Shown here piece by piece: positions 1 to 7,403 of a stretch of DNA of 64,000 bases. Each line of letters begins with the position of its first letter. Positions within the stretch are counted from its first letter, which is position 1. Position numbers and translations under genes: made by a program. The notes beneath the pieces were generated by a model. It was not told where the DNA came from and did no database searches. It saw only the letters and a program-made list of their open reading frames with translations. This DNA comes from Williamsia deligens (GTDB lineage: Bacteria; Actinomycetota; Actinomycetes; Mycobacteriales; Mycobacteriaceae), in the NCBI RefSeq assembly GCF_024171765.1, contig NZ_JAMTCI010000001.1, positions 2,590,796 through 2,654,795 on the forward strand, read 5' to 3'.

Positions 1-1
1 T

Positions 2-256
2 CGTCGCATCGACGCCGCAGCCCCCGCGATCACCGCAGCCGTCGCCGGTCTGTCCTCCGCGGGGTCCGGGCAGGTCGTCGCCGCGGGCGTGGTGGGGTCG
101 GCGCCGGCGTCCGGCCCCGCCGACGTCCTCGTCGTCGCCGAGGCGACCGCGCCCGAGCTGGTCGGTGGTTCGTCGGGCGATCGCCGGATCGTGCTGTCGG
201 TGACCATGATCCGACGTGGCGACCGGTGGGTCATCGGGCAGGTGACCCCGCGATGA
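2..256 (+). CDS. Mce-associated protein, C-terminal part (cut by the window edge)
   Basis: The reading frame is open from the left edge and ends at TGA 254-256, so only about the last 84 residues are visible. The tail (VTMIRRGDRWVIGQVTPR) has the strand pattern of the NTF2-like domain of Mce-associated membrane proteins, which are encoded at the 3' end of mce lipid-import operons. The next gene ends in a similar strand (RWVVMRRVDGTWRLADI) and its ATG overlaps this stop (ATGA), which suggests a tandem pair of related proteins in one operon. The family call rests on this tail and the pairing, so it is moderate. No mce gene itself is in view. Confidence 0.6.
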   Translation, partial: RRIDAAAPAITAAVAGLSSAGSGQVVAAGVVGSAPASGPADVLVVAEATAPELVGGSSGDRRIVLSVTMIRRGDRWVIGQVTPR

Positions 257-927
257 GAACGGTCCGTGCGGTGCTCGCCGCCCTTTCCATCACCGGCGTC
301 GTCGTCGGCGGGTGGCTCCTCGGGTGGCCCGGTTGGGTGATCCCGCCCGCGGTCGTCGTGGTCCTCCTCGTCGCGGGACTGGCGGCGTGGCCGAGAACCC
401 CTGTCGCGTCACGCTCCGGGCACACGCGCACCGACGTCGCCCTCGGGGTCGTCGCGGTGGTGGTCGTCGGCATGACGTGCCTCGCCGCGGCGATCGCCCC
501 GCGGGGGAGCACCGGCCCGGGAGCAGGGCCCGCGTCACTGCGAGACCGGGCGTCGTCGGCGACATCGGCGTATCTCACCGTCGCGCCCGGCGCCTCCGCG
601 TCCGATGCCGTCGCAGCCCGGTTGCGAACGCTCGCACCCCTGCTCACGGGACGCGCGCTGGCCGACCTCCGCAGTCAGGGGCCGGACTCCGCCCTCCCGG
701 GTGCGACCGCCACCGGGTCCTCGCAGGAGGTCTCGGTGCAGTCGGTCGGACTCGCCACACTGCGTGGCGACAGCGCGCGGATGATGCTGTTCGCCACGGT
801 GCGCGTCACGGTCCCGACGGCGACGCCACCGGCCTCGACAGCGTCGATCGCCCGGTGGGTGGTGATGCGTAGAGTCGACGGCACATGGCGACTCGCCGAC
901 ATCTACCCGGTGGGCCCGGGCGGGTGA
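253..927 (+). CDS. Mce-associated membrane protein-like
   Basis: This 224-residue protein has three hydrophobic stretches (about residues 5-22, 29-46 and 61-81) and then a domain of about 140 residues outside the membrane ending in a strand like that of the preceding gene. Mce-associated proteins are thought to help assemble Mce lipid/sterol importers. The start is ATG 253, whose last bases form the stop of the upstream gene, so the two are probably translationally coupled. A longer frame from GTG 226 would lie inside the upstream gene and is not needed. Function is inferred from resemblance and position. Confidence 0.6.
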   Translation: MRTVRAVLAALSITGVVVGGWLLGWPGWVIPPAVVVVLLVAGLAAWPRTPVASRSGHTRTDVALGVVAVVVVGMTCLAAAIAPRGSTGPGAGPASLRDRASSATSAYLTVAPGASASDAVAARLRTLAPLLTGRALADLRSQGPDSALPGATATGSSQEVSVQSVGLATLRGDSARMMLFATVRVTVPTATPPASTASIARWVVMRRVDGTWRLADIYPVGPGG

Positions 928-988
928 CCGCGAGACGCGCCGGAGATGGACCGTGCCCGGTCCACGTACGACGACGAGGGGTGTGGCC

Positions 989-2218
989 GTGGGTGCTGGC
1001 GTGGTGATCGTGGGAGCGGGTCTCGGTGGTGTGCGACTCGCCGAGAACCTCCGGCAGGCGGGATATCCCGACGCCGTGACGCTGATCGGCAAGGAGCCCC
1101 ACGTCCCCTACGACCGTCCGCCGCTGTCGAAGGCGGTGCTGCGGGGTGAGCGCGGCCCCGTCGAACTGAAGCCGCGCGACTGGTACGACGAGAACCACAT
1201 CGCGCTCCTGCTCGACACCGAGGTGACCGGCGTCGATCTCGAAGGCCGGTCGGTGTCGGTGGGTTCGGGCGAGACCATCGCGTTCGAGACGTTGGTCCTC
1301 GCAACCGGACTCGACCCGCGGTTCCTCCCCGACGATGTGCTCGACGGGCAGGACGCCGACTCCGTCGCGGACCTGCGCGGGGTGCACGTGGTGCGCACCG
1401 CCGACGACGTGTCGGCGCTGCGCGCAGATCTCACCGACGGCGCCCGCGCCGTGGTCGTCGGTGCCGGGTTCATCGGATGCGAGACCGCGGCGAGCCTCTC
1501 CACCCTCGGCGCTGCGGTCACCATCGTGGAGCCCGCGCCCTCGGTGCTCAACGCCGCGCTCGGCGCGACCATCGGTGCGCGCGTGGAGAAGCTGCACACC
1601 GACCGCGGGGTCACCGTGCGCACCGGTGTCGGGGTGTCGGGTCTCACCGTGTCCGACGGGGCGGTCTCCGGGGTCGTCCTCGACGGGGGAGAGACGCTCG
1701 ACGCCGACCTCGTCGTGATCGGCATCGGATCCATTCCGACGACCGCCCTGGCCGAGTCGCTGGGGTTGACCCTGGCCGACCGGTCCGTGGGGGGCGGGAT
1801 CTCCTGTGACGCGCGGGGTCTCACCTCGGCGCCGGGGGTGTACGCCCTGGGCGACGTCGCCAACTGGGCCGACGAGGCGGGTGAGTTCGGGCGTCGTGTC
1901 GAGCACTGGAACCACACCGTGGAACAGGCCAAGATCCTGGCCGATGTCATCGCCGGCACCGAGAAGGCGGCCACCGCGCCCGTCGTGCACTACTTCTGGA
2001 CCGACCAGTTCGACGTCAAGATCCAGTGTCTGGGAACGCCGTCCGCCGACGACGAGGTGCACGTCGTCGACGAGGACGGCGACAAGTTCCTCGCCTACTT
2101 CAGCCGTGACGGGAAGCTGACCGGTGTCGTCGGTGGGGGTCGCGCGGGCGCGGTCATGAAGATGCGACCGACCGTCGCGCAGGCGCCGCCCATCGCGGAT
2201 CTGCTCGACCGGAGCTGA
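989..2218 (+). CDS. FAD-dependent ferredoxin--NAD(P) reductase (rhodocoxin/BphA4 type)
   Basis: This is a two-dinucleotide-fold flavoprotein. The N-terminus carries the FAD motif GAGLGG, followed by the family mark YDRPPLSK. A second fold (VVGAGFIGCETA) binds NAD(P)H, and the FAD-closing motif is GVYALGDVA. The protein is close to the usual 400 to 420 residues. Such enzymes pass electrons from NAD(P)H to a small ferredoxin that serves a cytochrome P450 or Rieske oxygenase; neither partner is adjacent. GTG 989 is chosen because GAGGGG (976-981) lies 7 bases before it. GTG 953 and 983 are in frame, but the first lacks this ribosome site and the second is too close to it. Confidence 0.85.
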   Translation: MGAGVVIVGAGLGGVRLAENLRQAGYPDAVTLIGKEPHVPYDRPPLSKAVLRGERGPVELKPRDWYDENHIALLLDTEVTGVDLEGRSVSVGSGETIAFETLVLATGLDPRFLPDDVLDGQDADSVADLRGVHVVRTADDVSALRADLTDGARAVVVGAGFIGCETAASLSTLGAAVTIVEPAPSVLNAALGATIGARVEKLHTDRGVTVRTGVGVSGLTVSDGAVSGVVLDGGETLDADLVVIGIGSIPTTALAESLGLTLADRSVGGGISCDARGLTSAPGVYALGDVANWADEAGEFGRRVEHWNHTVEQAKILADVIAGTEKAATAPVVHYFWTDQFDVKIQCLGTPSADDEVHVVDEDGDKFLAYFSRDGKLTGVVGGGRAGAVMKMRPTVAQAPPIADLLDRS

Positions 2219-2250
2219 GCCGAGTTCACGCCGCGGCCCTTCCCGGCGCG

Positions 2251-2335
2251 GCGGGCGCGCGGGATCGGTGGCGGTGCCCGGTGGGTGTGGTGATGAGGGC
2301 GTTGTGCGTCGTGACGGATGACGAGTCGGCTCACG
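2251..2335 (-). pseudogene. Decayed partial copy of the 3' end of the neighbouring DUF222/HNH gene
   Basis: Positions 2251-2270 repeat positions 2504-2523 exactly over 20 bases. The similarity continues through a second shared block (CCGGTGGGTGTG) and then fades to about 2335. Read on the minus strand, the segment gives a peptide resembling the C-terminal tail of the DUF222/HNH protein just upstream on that strand. It has no start or HNH motif of its own. It is best read as a relic of duplication or recombination between copies of this repetitive gene family. Confidence 0.55.
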
Positions 2336-2442
2336 AAGCGAACACCGCAGCGTCAGCTGTTGTCCCGACCTGACGCCCATCGGCCCAGTGCTTGCTCGGG
2401 CTCGGGGACATGCGGGCGATCAAGACCGCGGCATGTATCCGG

Positions 2443-3747
2443 TCACGCCGCCGCCTCACCCACGTCCCGTTCGGTTGGGCTTGTGTTGCCGTCTGTTGCG
2501 ACCGCGGGCGCGCGGGATCGGTGTTCGTGGCCGGTGGGTGTGCGAATCAGCGCTTCATGGGCGCCGTCGTCGCCGATGCAGGTGGTGACTTGCCACCCGG
2601 CGGCTTCTTTCTGCCGGTTGTGGGTGCGGCACTCGCCCATCCCGTTACGGCTGTCGGTCTGTCCGCCGGTGTGGTGGGGGTGAGCGTGGTCGATTTCGGC
2701 GATCGGGGCGTCGCAGTACGGGATCCGGCAGGAGATGTCGCGGCGGGTGATGAACCGGCGCAGACCGTTGGGGAAGATCCGGGCGCGGGATTCCATGGCC
2801 ACCAGGGCCCCGCTGTCGGGGGTGGCGAACAGTCGCCGCAGCGTCACCAGGGCGTCCGCATCCAGGGCGTCGGCGATGATGCCGCGGGCGGTGTCAGCAG
2901 GCACGGGTCCGTAGCCCGCGACCTCTGCAGCGGCGTCGGCGCTCCCGACGAGTACGTCCGCCGACACGATGACGTCGACCGCGACGGCCACATCCTCAGC
3001 CCTGGCTTTGCCGGTGAGGCGTTCGAGCAGGGTGTCGGCCATGACCTGGGCGTGGGTGCGGTCACCGTCTCCGACCAGGCCGTCGGCGTGCTGCTTGAGC
3101 GCGGCGTAGGCGGCGATGCCTGCGGTCATCGGGAGCAGCGCCGACAGCTGCACCATGGCGTCGGGTTTCGGGCGCATCGACACCCGGCGGTCCTTGGGGG
3201 CGGATGCGTTGCGGTCGACCACAGCCTGCGGGTCACGCTGATAGGCGATCTGCTTGGCCAGTGCTTCCAGCGCGCGGTCCCCGATGCCGTCGAGGGTGGT
3301 CGGGTCTGCGCACAGCGCAGCATCCACTGCCGCGCGGTCCTCTAGCTGGAGGTAGGCGGTCTCGCGGACCAGGATCGTCGCCCGCCATTCCGACAACACT
3401 CCCTCGCGCAGCCGTGCGAAGGTGTTCGGCATCTCGCCCATCGCCCGCGCGAACCCCAGATGCCGGCCACCGGCGTTACCCGAGACCCGACGCGCAAGAG
3501 CCACCTCCGCCGACAACCCCCGACACCGTCGTTCCAGCGGAACACCGCGTTCGACTTCAGCCGCCGACCGTAACTCCTGCAGCCGCAGCGTCTGATCCGC
3601 CTGCACCGCAGCGCAAGTGGCCTTCACCGACTCGGCGAGCGAGATGAGGTCGATCGCTTCCACCTCGTCGCCCGCGGCCGGTAGATCGGCGAGCACAGCC
3701 ATCACATCACGCAGCGCCTGCCGCGCGTCGATACCGTTGTGCTCCAT
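2443..3747 (-). CDS. DUF222 / HNH endonuclease family protein (13E12 repeat type)
   Basis: The protein has 434 residues, the usual size for this family. It has an alpha-helical DUF222 region over about the first 300 residues. Near the C-terminus is an HNH-like zinc motif: CRIPYCDAP, then EIDHAHPHHTGG, then NGMGECRTHNRQK. These proteins are abundant and often repeated in mycobacteria (the 13E12 repeat family) and relatives. A nuclease role in mobility or phage interactions is suspected, not established. The start is placed at ATG 3745-3747 (MEHNGIDARQ); 20 further in-frame codons upstream look non-coding. A decayed copy of its 3' end lies behind it, as expected if such genes recombine. Confidence 0.8.
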   Translation of the reverse strand: MEHNGIDARQALRDVMAVLADLPAAGDEVEAIDLISLAESVKATCAAVQADQTLRLQELRSAAEVERGVPLERRCRGLSAEVALARRVSGNAGGRHLGFARAMGEMPNTFARLREGVLSEWRATILVRETAYLQLEDRAAVDAALCADPTTLDGIGDRALEALAKQIAYQRDPQAVVDRNASAPKDRRVSMRPKPDAMVQLSALLPMTAGIAAYAALKQHADGLVGDGDRTHAQVMADTLLERLTGKARAEDVAVAVDVIVSADVLVGSADAAAEVAGYGPVPADTARGIIADALDADALVTLRRLFATPDSGALVAMESRARIFPNGLRRFITRRDISCRIPYCDAPIAEIDHAHPHHTGGQTDSRNGMGECRTHNRQKEAAGWQVTTCIGDDGAHEALIRTPTGHEHRSRAPAVATDGNTSPTERDVGEAAA

Positions 3748-3808
3748 ACGGACATGTGTACACGAGGGGTCCGACAAGCCCGTCAGGCGAGAAGCGCTGT
3801 GCCACAAC

Positions 3809-3870
3809 CGCCCAACGAACGGTTACTACCGCCCAACGAACGGTTCCTGGTGCCCAACAGACGGATCGGG
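3809..3870. repeat. Three tandem 21-bp repeats
   Basis: Units at 3809-3829, 3830-3850 and 3851-3870 share the core CGCCCAACGAACGG. The first two are nearly identical; the third has diverged (TGCCCAACAGACGG). The array lies in the gap between the DUF222/HNH gene start and the 3' end of kshB, about 60 bases upstream of the former. The 21-bp period is two helical turns, so the units would present the same face to a DNA-binding protein. Confidence 0.7.
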
Positions 3871-3908
3871 CCGCCCGGCCGCGACTGTCCGCGACGGGGA
3901 GCGCCGCC

Positions 3909-4964
3909 CTAGAACTCGATCGTGAGGGCGTCGGAGGTGGGACGCGCCTGACAACCGAGGATGTAGCCGTCGTCGATGTCCTCCTGGTCGAGGGCGCCGA
4001 CGTTGTCCATCTGCACGGTCCCGTCGACGACGGTGCATGCGCAGGAACCGCATTCGCCCTCGCGGCACGAGTAGGGCACGTCGAGACCGGCGGCGAGCAT
4101 GATGTCGACGAGCGTCTTCGAACGCGGCCAGGAGAGCTCGTGCACGGTCCCGTCGAGTTCGACCGAGACGGTCGCCGCGTCGGCGGTCTCCTCGTCGGTC
4201 GGTGCCTCGAGGTCGGGGTCGTCGAAGGGGTCACCGGACAGTGACGTAAACACCTCGGCGTGTACGTGGTCGTGGGGGAAGCCCGCCGCGGAGAGCGCTG
4301 TGTGGACCGCGTCCATGAACGGAGCCGGGCCGCACATGAACGCGCTGTGGCCCGAGAACGGCGCGACGAGGGCGCTCAATGCGTCCGCGGTCGGCAGTCC
4401 CTGTACGGACTCGAGCCAGTGGATGACGGTCAGACGACGGGCGTGGGCGGCCGCGAGGGTCCGCAGCTCCGCCGCGAAGATGACGTCGTTCTCGCCACGG
4501 TTGGCGTAGACCACGACGATCGGTGCGGTGCCCTTCTCCAGGGCGGCCTTGAGGATCGACATGATCGGTGTGATCCCGCTGCCGGCCGCGAGCAGGAGCA
4601 GCGGACTGTCCAGGTCGTGGGGGGTGAACACGCCCGACGGCGGCAGCACCTCGATCTCGGAGCCCGCGGTGACTTTGTCACACAACCAGTTCGAGCCGTA
4701 GCCCTCGGCGGTTCGCTTCACCGTGACCTTGGGTCGCGGGTCGCTGAACGGCGACGAGGAGAGGGAGTAGCACCGTGCGACGGAACCGGTGCGGTCACTC
4801 GGGATCCGGACGGTCAGGAACTGGCCCGGCCGGTACTCGCCGAAGCGGGAGGCGATCTCCTCCGGCACGTCGAACACGATGGACCGCGCGTCGGCGGTCT
4901 CCTCGATCACCTCGGCGACGGTGAGCACGGCGCTGCGCGTGCTGTGCGGCGTCAGGGTCGTCAT
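3909..4964 (-). CDS. kshB: KshB-type reductase of 3-ketosteroid 9-alpha-hydroxylase
   Basis: KshB takes electrons from NADH through FAD and a plant-type 2Fe-2S cluster to the Rieske oxygenase KshA, which opens the sterol ring during cholesterol catabolism. All three modules are visible in 351 residues. The FAD motif RCYSLS is at 64-69, the nucleotide site LAAGSGITPI at about 126-135, and cluster cysteines are at 300, 305, 308 and 338. The sequence closely follows mycobacterial KshB (Rv3571), including HWLESVQGLP and the tail YILGCQA. No kshA is in the window. A KstR-like palindrome lies 20 bases before the ATG, so control by a TetR-family sterol or MftR regulator is likely. Confidence 0.87.
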   Translation of the reverse strand: MTTLTPHSTRSAVLTVAEVIEETADARSIVFDVPEEIASRFGEYRPGQFLTVRIPSDRTGSVARCYSLSSSPFSDPRPKVTVKRTAEGYGSNWLCDKVTAGSEIEVLPPSGVFTPHDLDSPLLLLAAGSGITPIMSILKAALEKGTAPIVVVYANRGENDVIFAAELRTLAAAHARRLTVIHWLESVQGLPTADALSALVAPFSGHSAFMCGPAPFMDAVHTALSAAGFPHDHVHAEVFTSLSGDPFDDPDLEAPTDEETADAATVSVELDGTVHELSWPRSKTLVDIMLAAGLDVPYSCREGECGSCACTVVDGTVQMDNVGALDQEDIDDGYILGCQARPTSDALTIEF

Positions 4965-4983
4965 CGGTCACCCTCTCGAAACG

Positions 4984-4995
4984 AGAACACGTTCT
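4984..4995. promoter_or_regulatory. Palindromic operator upstream of kshB (KstR-like)
   Basis: AGAACACGTTCT fits the core AAC-N2-GTT of the KstR sterol repressor box (TnnAACnnGTTnnA) at all but one outer base. On the kshB strand it reads CTAGAACGTGTTCTCGTTT. It ends 20 bases before the kshB ATG, where a repressor would block transcription. The same 19-base string with one change lies in the mftR-mftA gap. Confidence 0.65.
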
Positions 4996-5037
4996 AGTTT
5001 TGGCCACGCTACCCGGTGGTGACGCGCTCGCGCCAGG

Positions 5038-5610
5038 TCACAGCCCCCGGTCGAGGATACGGCTGCCCGCGGTGAGCAGGCCCTCGAGGTCGGAGTCATC
5101 GTCCTCGAGCCACTGCTCGTAGGCGGCCAGGGCGACACCGAGGAGCAGCCACGCGATGGTCTGCGGACGGTGGTCACCGGCACGCCCGCCCGTCACCTGC
5201 GCCACGTAGTCGGCGATCACGCGACGCCACCCCGCGTACATCAGCATCGAGTGCGCCTGCAGCGCCGGCACGGTCAGGAGGAGGGCCATCCGCCGTCGGT
5301 GCGCCGGGATGTCCCGCGGCTCGACGTGGTTGAAGGCGACGAGCGACGATCGCAGTGCTTCCGCGAGGCCCACCGTCGGCGGCAGTCCGGACAGGTGTTC
5401 GCGCATGCGGTCGAGGTGCGTGTCGAACTCGCCCCAGACGATGGCGTTCTTCGACGGGTAGTAGCGGAACAGCGTCCGACGGGCGATCCCGGCCGCCGTC
5501 GCGATGTCGTCGACGCTGGTCTCCTCGAAGCCCCGCTCGATGAACATGTCGATGGCGACGGTGCTGATGTGTGCCCGGGTGGTGCTGGGACGCCGTCCGG
5601 GGGTCGACAT
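5038..5610 (-). CDS. mftR: Mycofactocin-locus TetR regulator
   Basis: This is a 190-residue TetR-family repressor. The N-terminal helix-turn-helix runs through SVDDIATAAG and RRTLFRYYPSK, and the ligand-binding helical domain follows. It is divergent from mftA with a 118-bp gap, the standard position of mftR. In mycobacteria MftR is reported to bind the mft promoter and respond to long-chain acyl-CoA. The palindrome at 5639-5650 is its likely target, and a near-copy lies before kshB on the other side. The start is ATG 5608-5610. Confidence 0.88.
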   Translation of the reverse strand: MSTPGRRPSTTRAHISTVAIDMFIERGFEETSVDDIATAAGIARRTLFRYYPSKNAIVWGEFDTHLDRMREHLSGLPPTVGLAEALRSSLVAFNHVEPRDIPAHRRRMALLLTVPALQAHSMLMYAGWRRVIADYVAQVTGGRAGDHRPQTIAWLLLGVALAAYEQWLEDDDSDLEGLLTAGSRILDRGL

Positions 5611-5638
5611 CGATCAGGCCCCTCCCGCGTCCATTCCT

Positions 5639-5650
5639 AGAACATGTTCT
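5639..5650. promoter_or_regulatory. Palindromic operator between mftR and mftA
   Basis: AGAACATGTTCT is a perfect 12-bp palindrome, 28 bases before mftR and 78 bases before mftA. The surrounding string CTAGAACATGTTCTCGTTT differs from the kshB operator by one base. It fits both a TetR-family autoregulator site (MftR) and the KstR consensus; the sequence does not say which protein binds. Confidence 0.65.
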
Positions 5651-5683
5651 CGTTTGCCCTGGCGTTGTGGCACCGGGTGCAAC

Positions 5684-5689
5684 TATAGT
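5684..5689 (+). promoter_or_regulatory. Candidate -10 element for the mftABCD operon
   Basis: TATAGT matches the TAnnnT -10 pattern of actinobacterial sigma-A promoters, 39 bases before the mftA ATG. No good -35 sits at the usual distance: TTGTGG at 5665-5670 is too close (13 bp). A regulator-assisted promoter is possible, with the palindrome at 5639-5650 as operator. Confidence 0.4.
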
Positions 5690-5728
5690 CCGAGGTGACC
5701 CAGCTCACCCCAGAACACGGAGGCTCCC

Positions 5729-5845
5729 ATGGCCGACACCGACCGCACCGCAGCGACCGAGACCGACATCGCCTCGGGACCCGACCTCGTGACGGAGAGC
5801 CTCGTCGAAGAGGTCTCCATCGACGGCATGTGCGGCGTCTACTGA
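5729..5845 (+). CDS. mftA: Mycofactocin precursor peptide
   Basis: This 38-residue peptide ends in IDGMCGVY, the invariant C-terminal signature of MftA. The last Val-Tyr is decarboxylated and crosslinked by MftC, then cut out by MftE and processed to the redox cofactor mycofactocin. The N-terminal leader is acidic and binds MftB. GGAGG (5719-5723) lies 5 bases before the ATG. The stop lies 2 bases before the GTG chosen for mftB. The gene is short enough to be missed by automatic annotation. Confidence 0.95.
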   Translation: MADTDRTAATETDIASGPDLVTESLVEEVSIDGMCGVY

Positions 5846-5847
5846 CC

Positions 5848-6144
5848 GTGGTCGACGTCGACGTGTTCGATCCCGCTGCGGCCTGGGAGCTCGACCCGCG
5901 TGTCGCGGTACGGCCGGAACCGTTCGGGGCACTGCTCTACCACTTCGGCACGCGCAAGCTGTCGTTCCTGAAGAACACGACGGTCGTCGAGATCGTGCGG
6001 ACGCTCGGTGACCATCACAGTGCGGGGGACGCGATCGCGGCCAGCGTCGCCGAGCCCGACGCCCGGGCGCCCTACGTGCACGCCCTGTCCACGCTCGCCG
6101 GCTCGGCGATGATCCGCCGCGTCGCATCCAGTCCGGAGTCCTGA
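5848..6144 (+). CDS. mftB: Mycofactocin peptide chaperone (PqqD-like)
   Basis: The 98-residue protein contains the family's core: RPEPFGALLYHF, then RKLSFLKN, as in RiPP recognition elements of the PqqD fold. MftB binds the MftA leader and presents the peptide to MftC. GTG 5848 is the first in-frame start after the mftA stop and gives the usual length. Codons further upstream would overlap mftA and look non-coding. The stop overlaps the ATG of mftC, a sign of tight coupling. Confidence 0.9.
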   Translation: MVDVDVFDPAAAWELDPRVAVRPEPFGALLYHFGTRKLSFLKNTTVVEIVRTLGDHHSAGDAIAASVAEPDARAPYVHALSTLAGSAMIRRVASSPES

Positions 6145-7376
6145 TGACGTCCATGCTCACCGCGCCGACCTCTTCTGCGCCGACGCCCTCTGCGCCGACA
6201 CCGGTGCCCCGCCTCGTCGACCAGTTCGAGCGGGGGTTGGACGCCCCGATCTGTCTGACGTGGGAGCTGACGTACGCGTGCAACCTGGCGTGTGTGCACT
6301 GCCTGTCGTCGTCGGGCAAGCGGGACCCCCGGGAGCTGTCGACGGAACAGTGCACGGCGATCATCGACGAGCTGCAGCGGATGCAGGTGTTCTACGTCAA
6401 CATCGGTGGCGGGGAACCCACGGTGCGATCGGACTTCTGGGAACTCGTCGACTACGCCACCGCCCATCAGGTGGGGGTGAAGTTCTCCACCAACGGGTTA
6501 CGCATCACCCCCGAGGTCGCTGAGCGTCTGGCGGCCTCGGACTACGTGGACGTACAGATCTCCCTGGACGGTGCGACCGCGGAGGTCAACGACGCGGTCC
6601 GCGGTGCCGGCTCGTTCGACATGGCGGTACGTGCCCTGCAGAACCTGGCCGACGCGGGGTTCCGCGACGCGAAGATCTCGGTGGTCGTGACCCGGCACAA
6701 CGTCGACCAGCTCGACGAGTTCACGGATCTCGCCGACCGTTTCGGCGCGACGTTGCGGATCACGCGGTTGCGTCCGTCGGGTCGGGGTGCGGATGTCTGG
6801 GACGACCTGCATCCGCTGCCCGAACAGCAACGTGCCCTGTACGACTGGCTGGTTGCCCGTGGTGACGGAGTGTTGACCGGGGATTCGTTCTTCCACCTGT
6901 CGGCGTTCGGTGACGGCGGTGCCGGGTCGGCGCTGCCGGGGTTGAACCTGTGCGGCGCGGGACGGGTGGTGTGTCTGATCGATCCGGTGGGCGATGTCTA
7001 CGCATGCCCGTTCGCGATTCACGAGAACTTCCTCGCCGGAAACGTGCTGTCCGACGGGGGTTTTCGGACCGTGTGGCAGCAGTCGGAGTTGTTCCGGGAA
7101 CTGCGGGAGCCGCAGAGTGCCGGGGCGTGCGCGTCGTGCAACCACTACGACTCGTGCCGCGGCGGATGCATGGCGGCGAAGTTCTTCACCGGGCTCCCGC
7201 TCGACGGCCCGGACCCGGAATGTGTTCAGGGATACGGGGAGTCGCTGCTCGCCGGCGAGCGAACCGCGCCCACCGCGAACAAGGACCACTCCCGCGGCGT
7301 ACCCCTCACCTTGATGACCCGACCCCCGTCGCGGGACTGCGATGAGAACCCCCTCGCCGGGTTCGCACCCGCCTGA
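6144..7376 (+). CDS. mftC: Mycofactocin radical SAM maturase
   Basis: This 410-residue radical SAM enzyme oxidatively decarboxylates the C-terminal Tyr of MftA and links it to the preceding Val. The SAM cluster motif CX3CX2C is visible as Cys46, Cys50 and Cys53 (CNLACVHC). The C-terminal SPASM region has further cysteines (CGAGRVVC, YACPF, CASCNHYDSC, GGC, PEC) for two auxiliary clusters. The first 22 residues are Ser/Pro/Thr-rich and probably disordered. ATG 6144 overlaps the mftB stop; ATG 6153 is also possible. Confidence 0.95.
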   Translation: MTSMLTAPTSSAPTPSAPTPVPRLVDQFERGLDAPICLTWELTYACNLACVHCLSSSGKRDPRELSTEQCTAIIDELQRMQVFYVNIGGGEPTVRSDFWELVDYATAHQVGVKFSTNGLRITPEVAERLAASDYVDVQISLDGATAEVNDAVRGAGSFDMAVRALQNLADAGFRDAKISVVVTRHNVDQLDEFTDLADRFGATLRITRLRPSGRGADVWDDLHPLPEQQRALYDWLVARGDGVLTGDSFFHLSAFGDGGAGSALPGLNLCGAGRVVCLIDPVGDVYACPFAIHENFLAGNVLSDGGFRTVWQQSELFRELREPQSAGACASCNHYDSCRGGCMAAKFFTGLPLDGPDPECVQGYGESLLAGERTAPTANKDHSRGVPLTLMTRPPSRDCDENPLAGFAPA

Positions 7377-7403
7377 CCCTCTCCACGAAAGTAGTCGCTC
7401 GTC

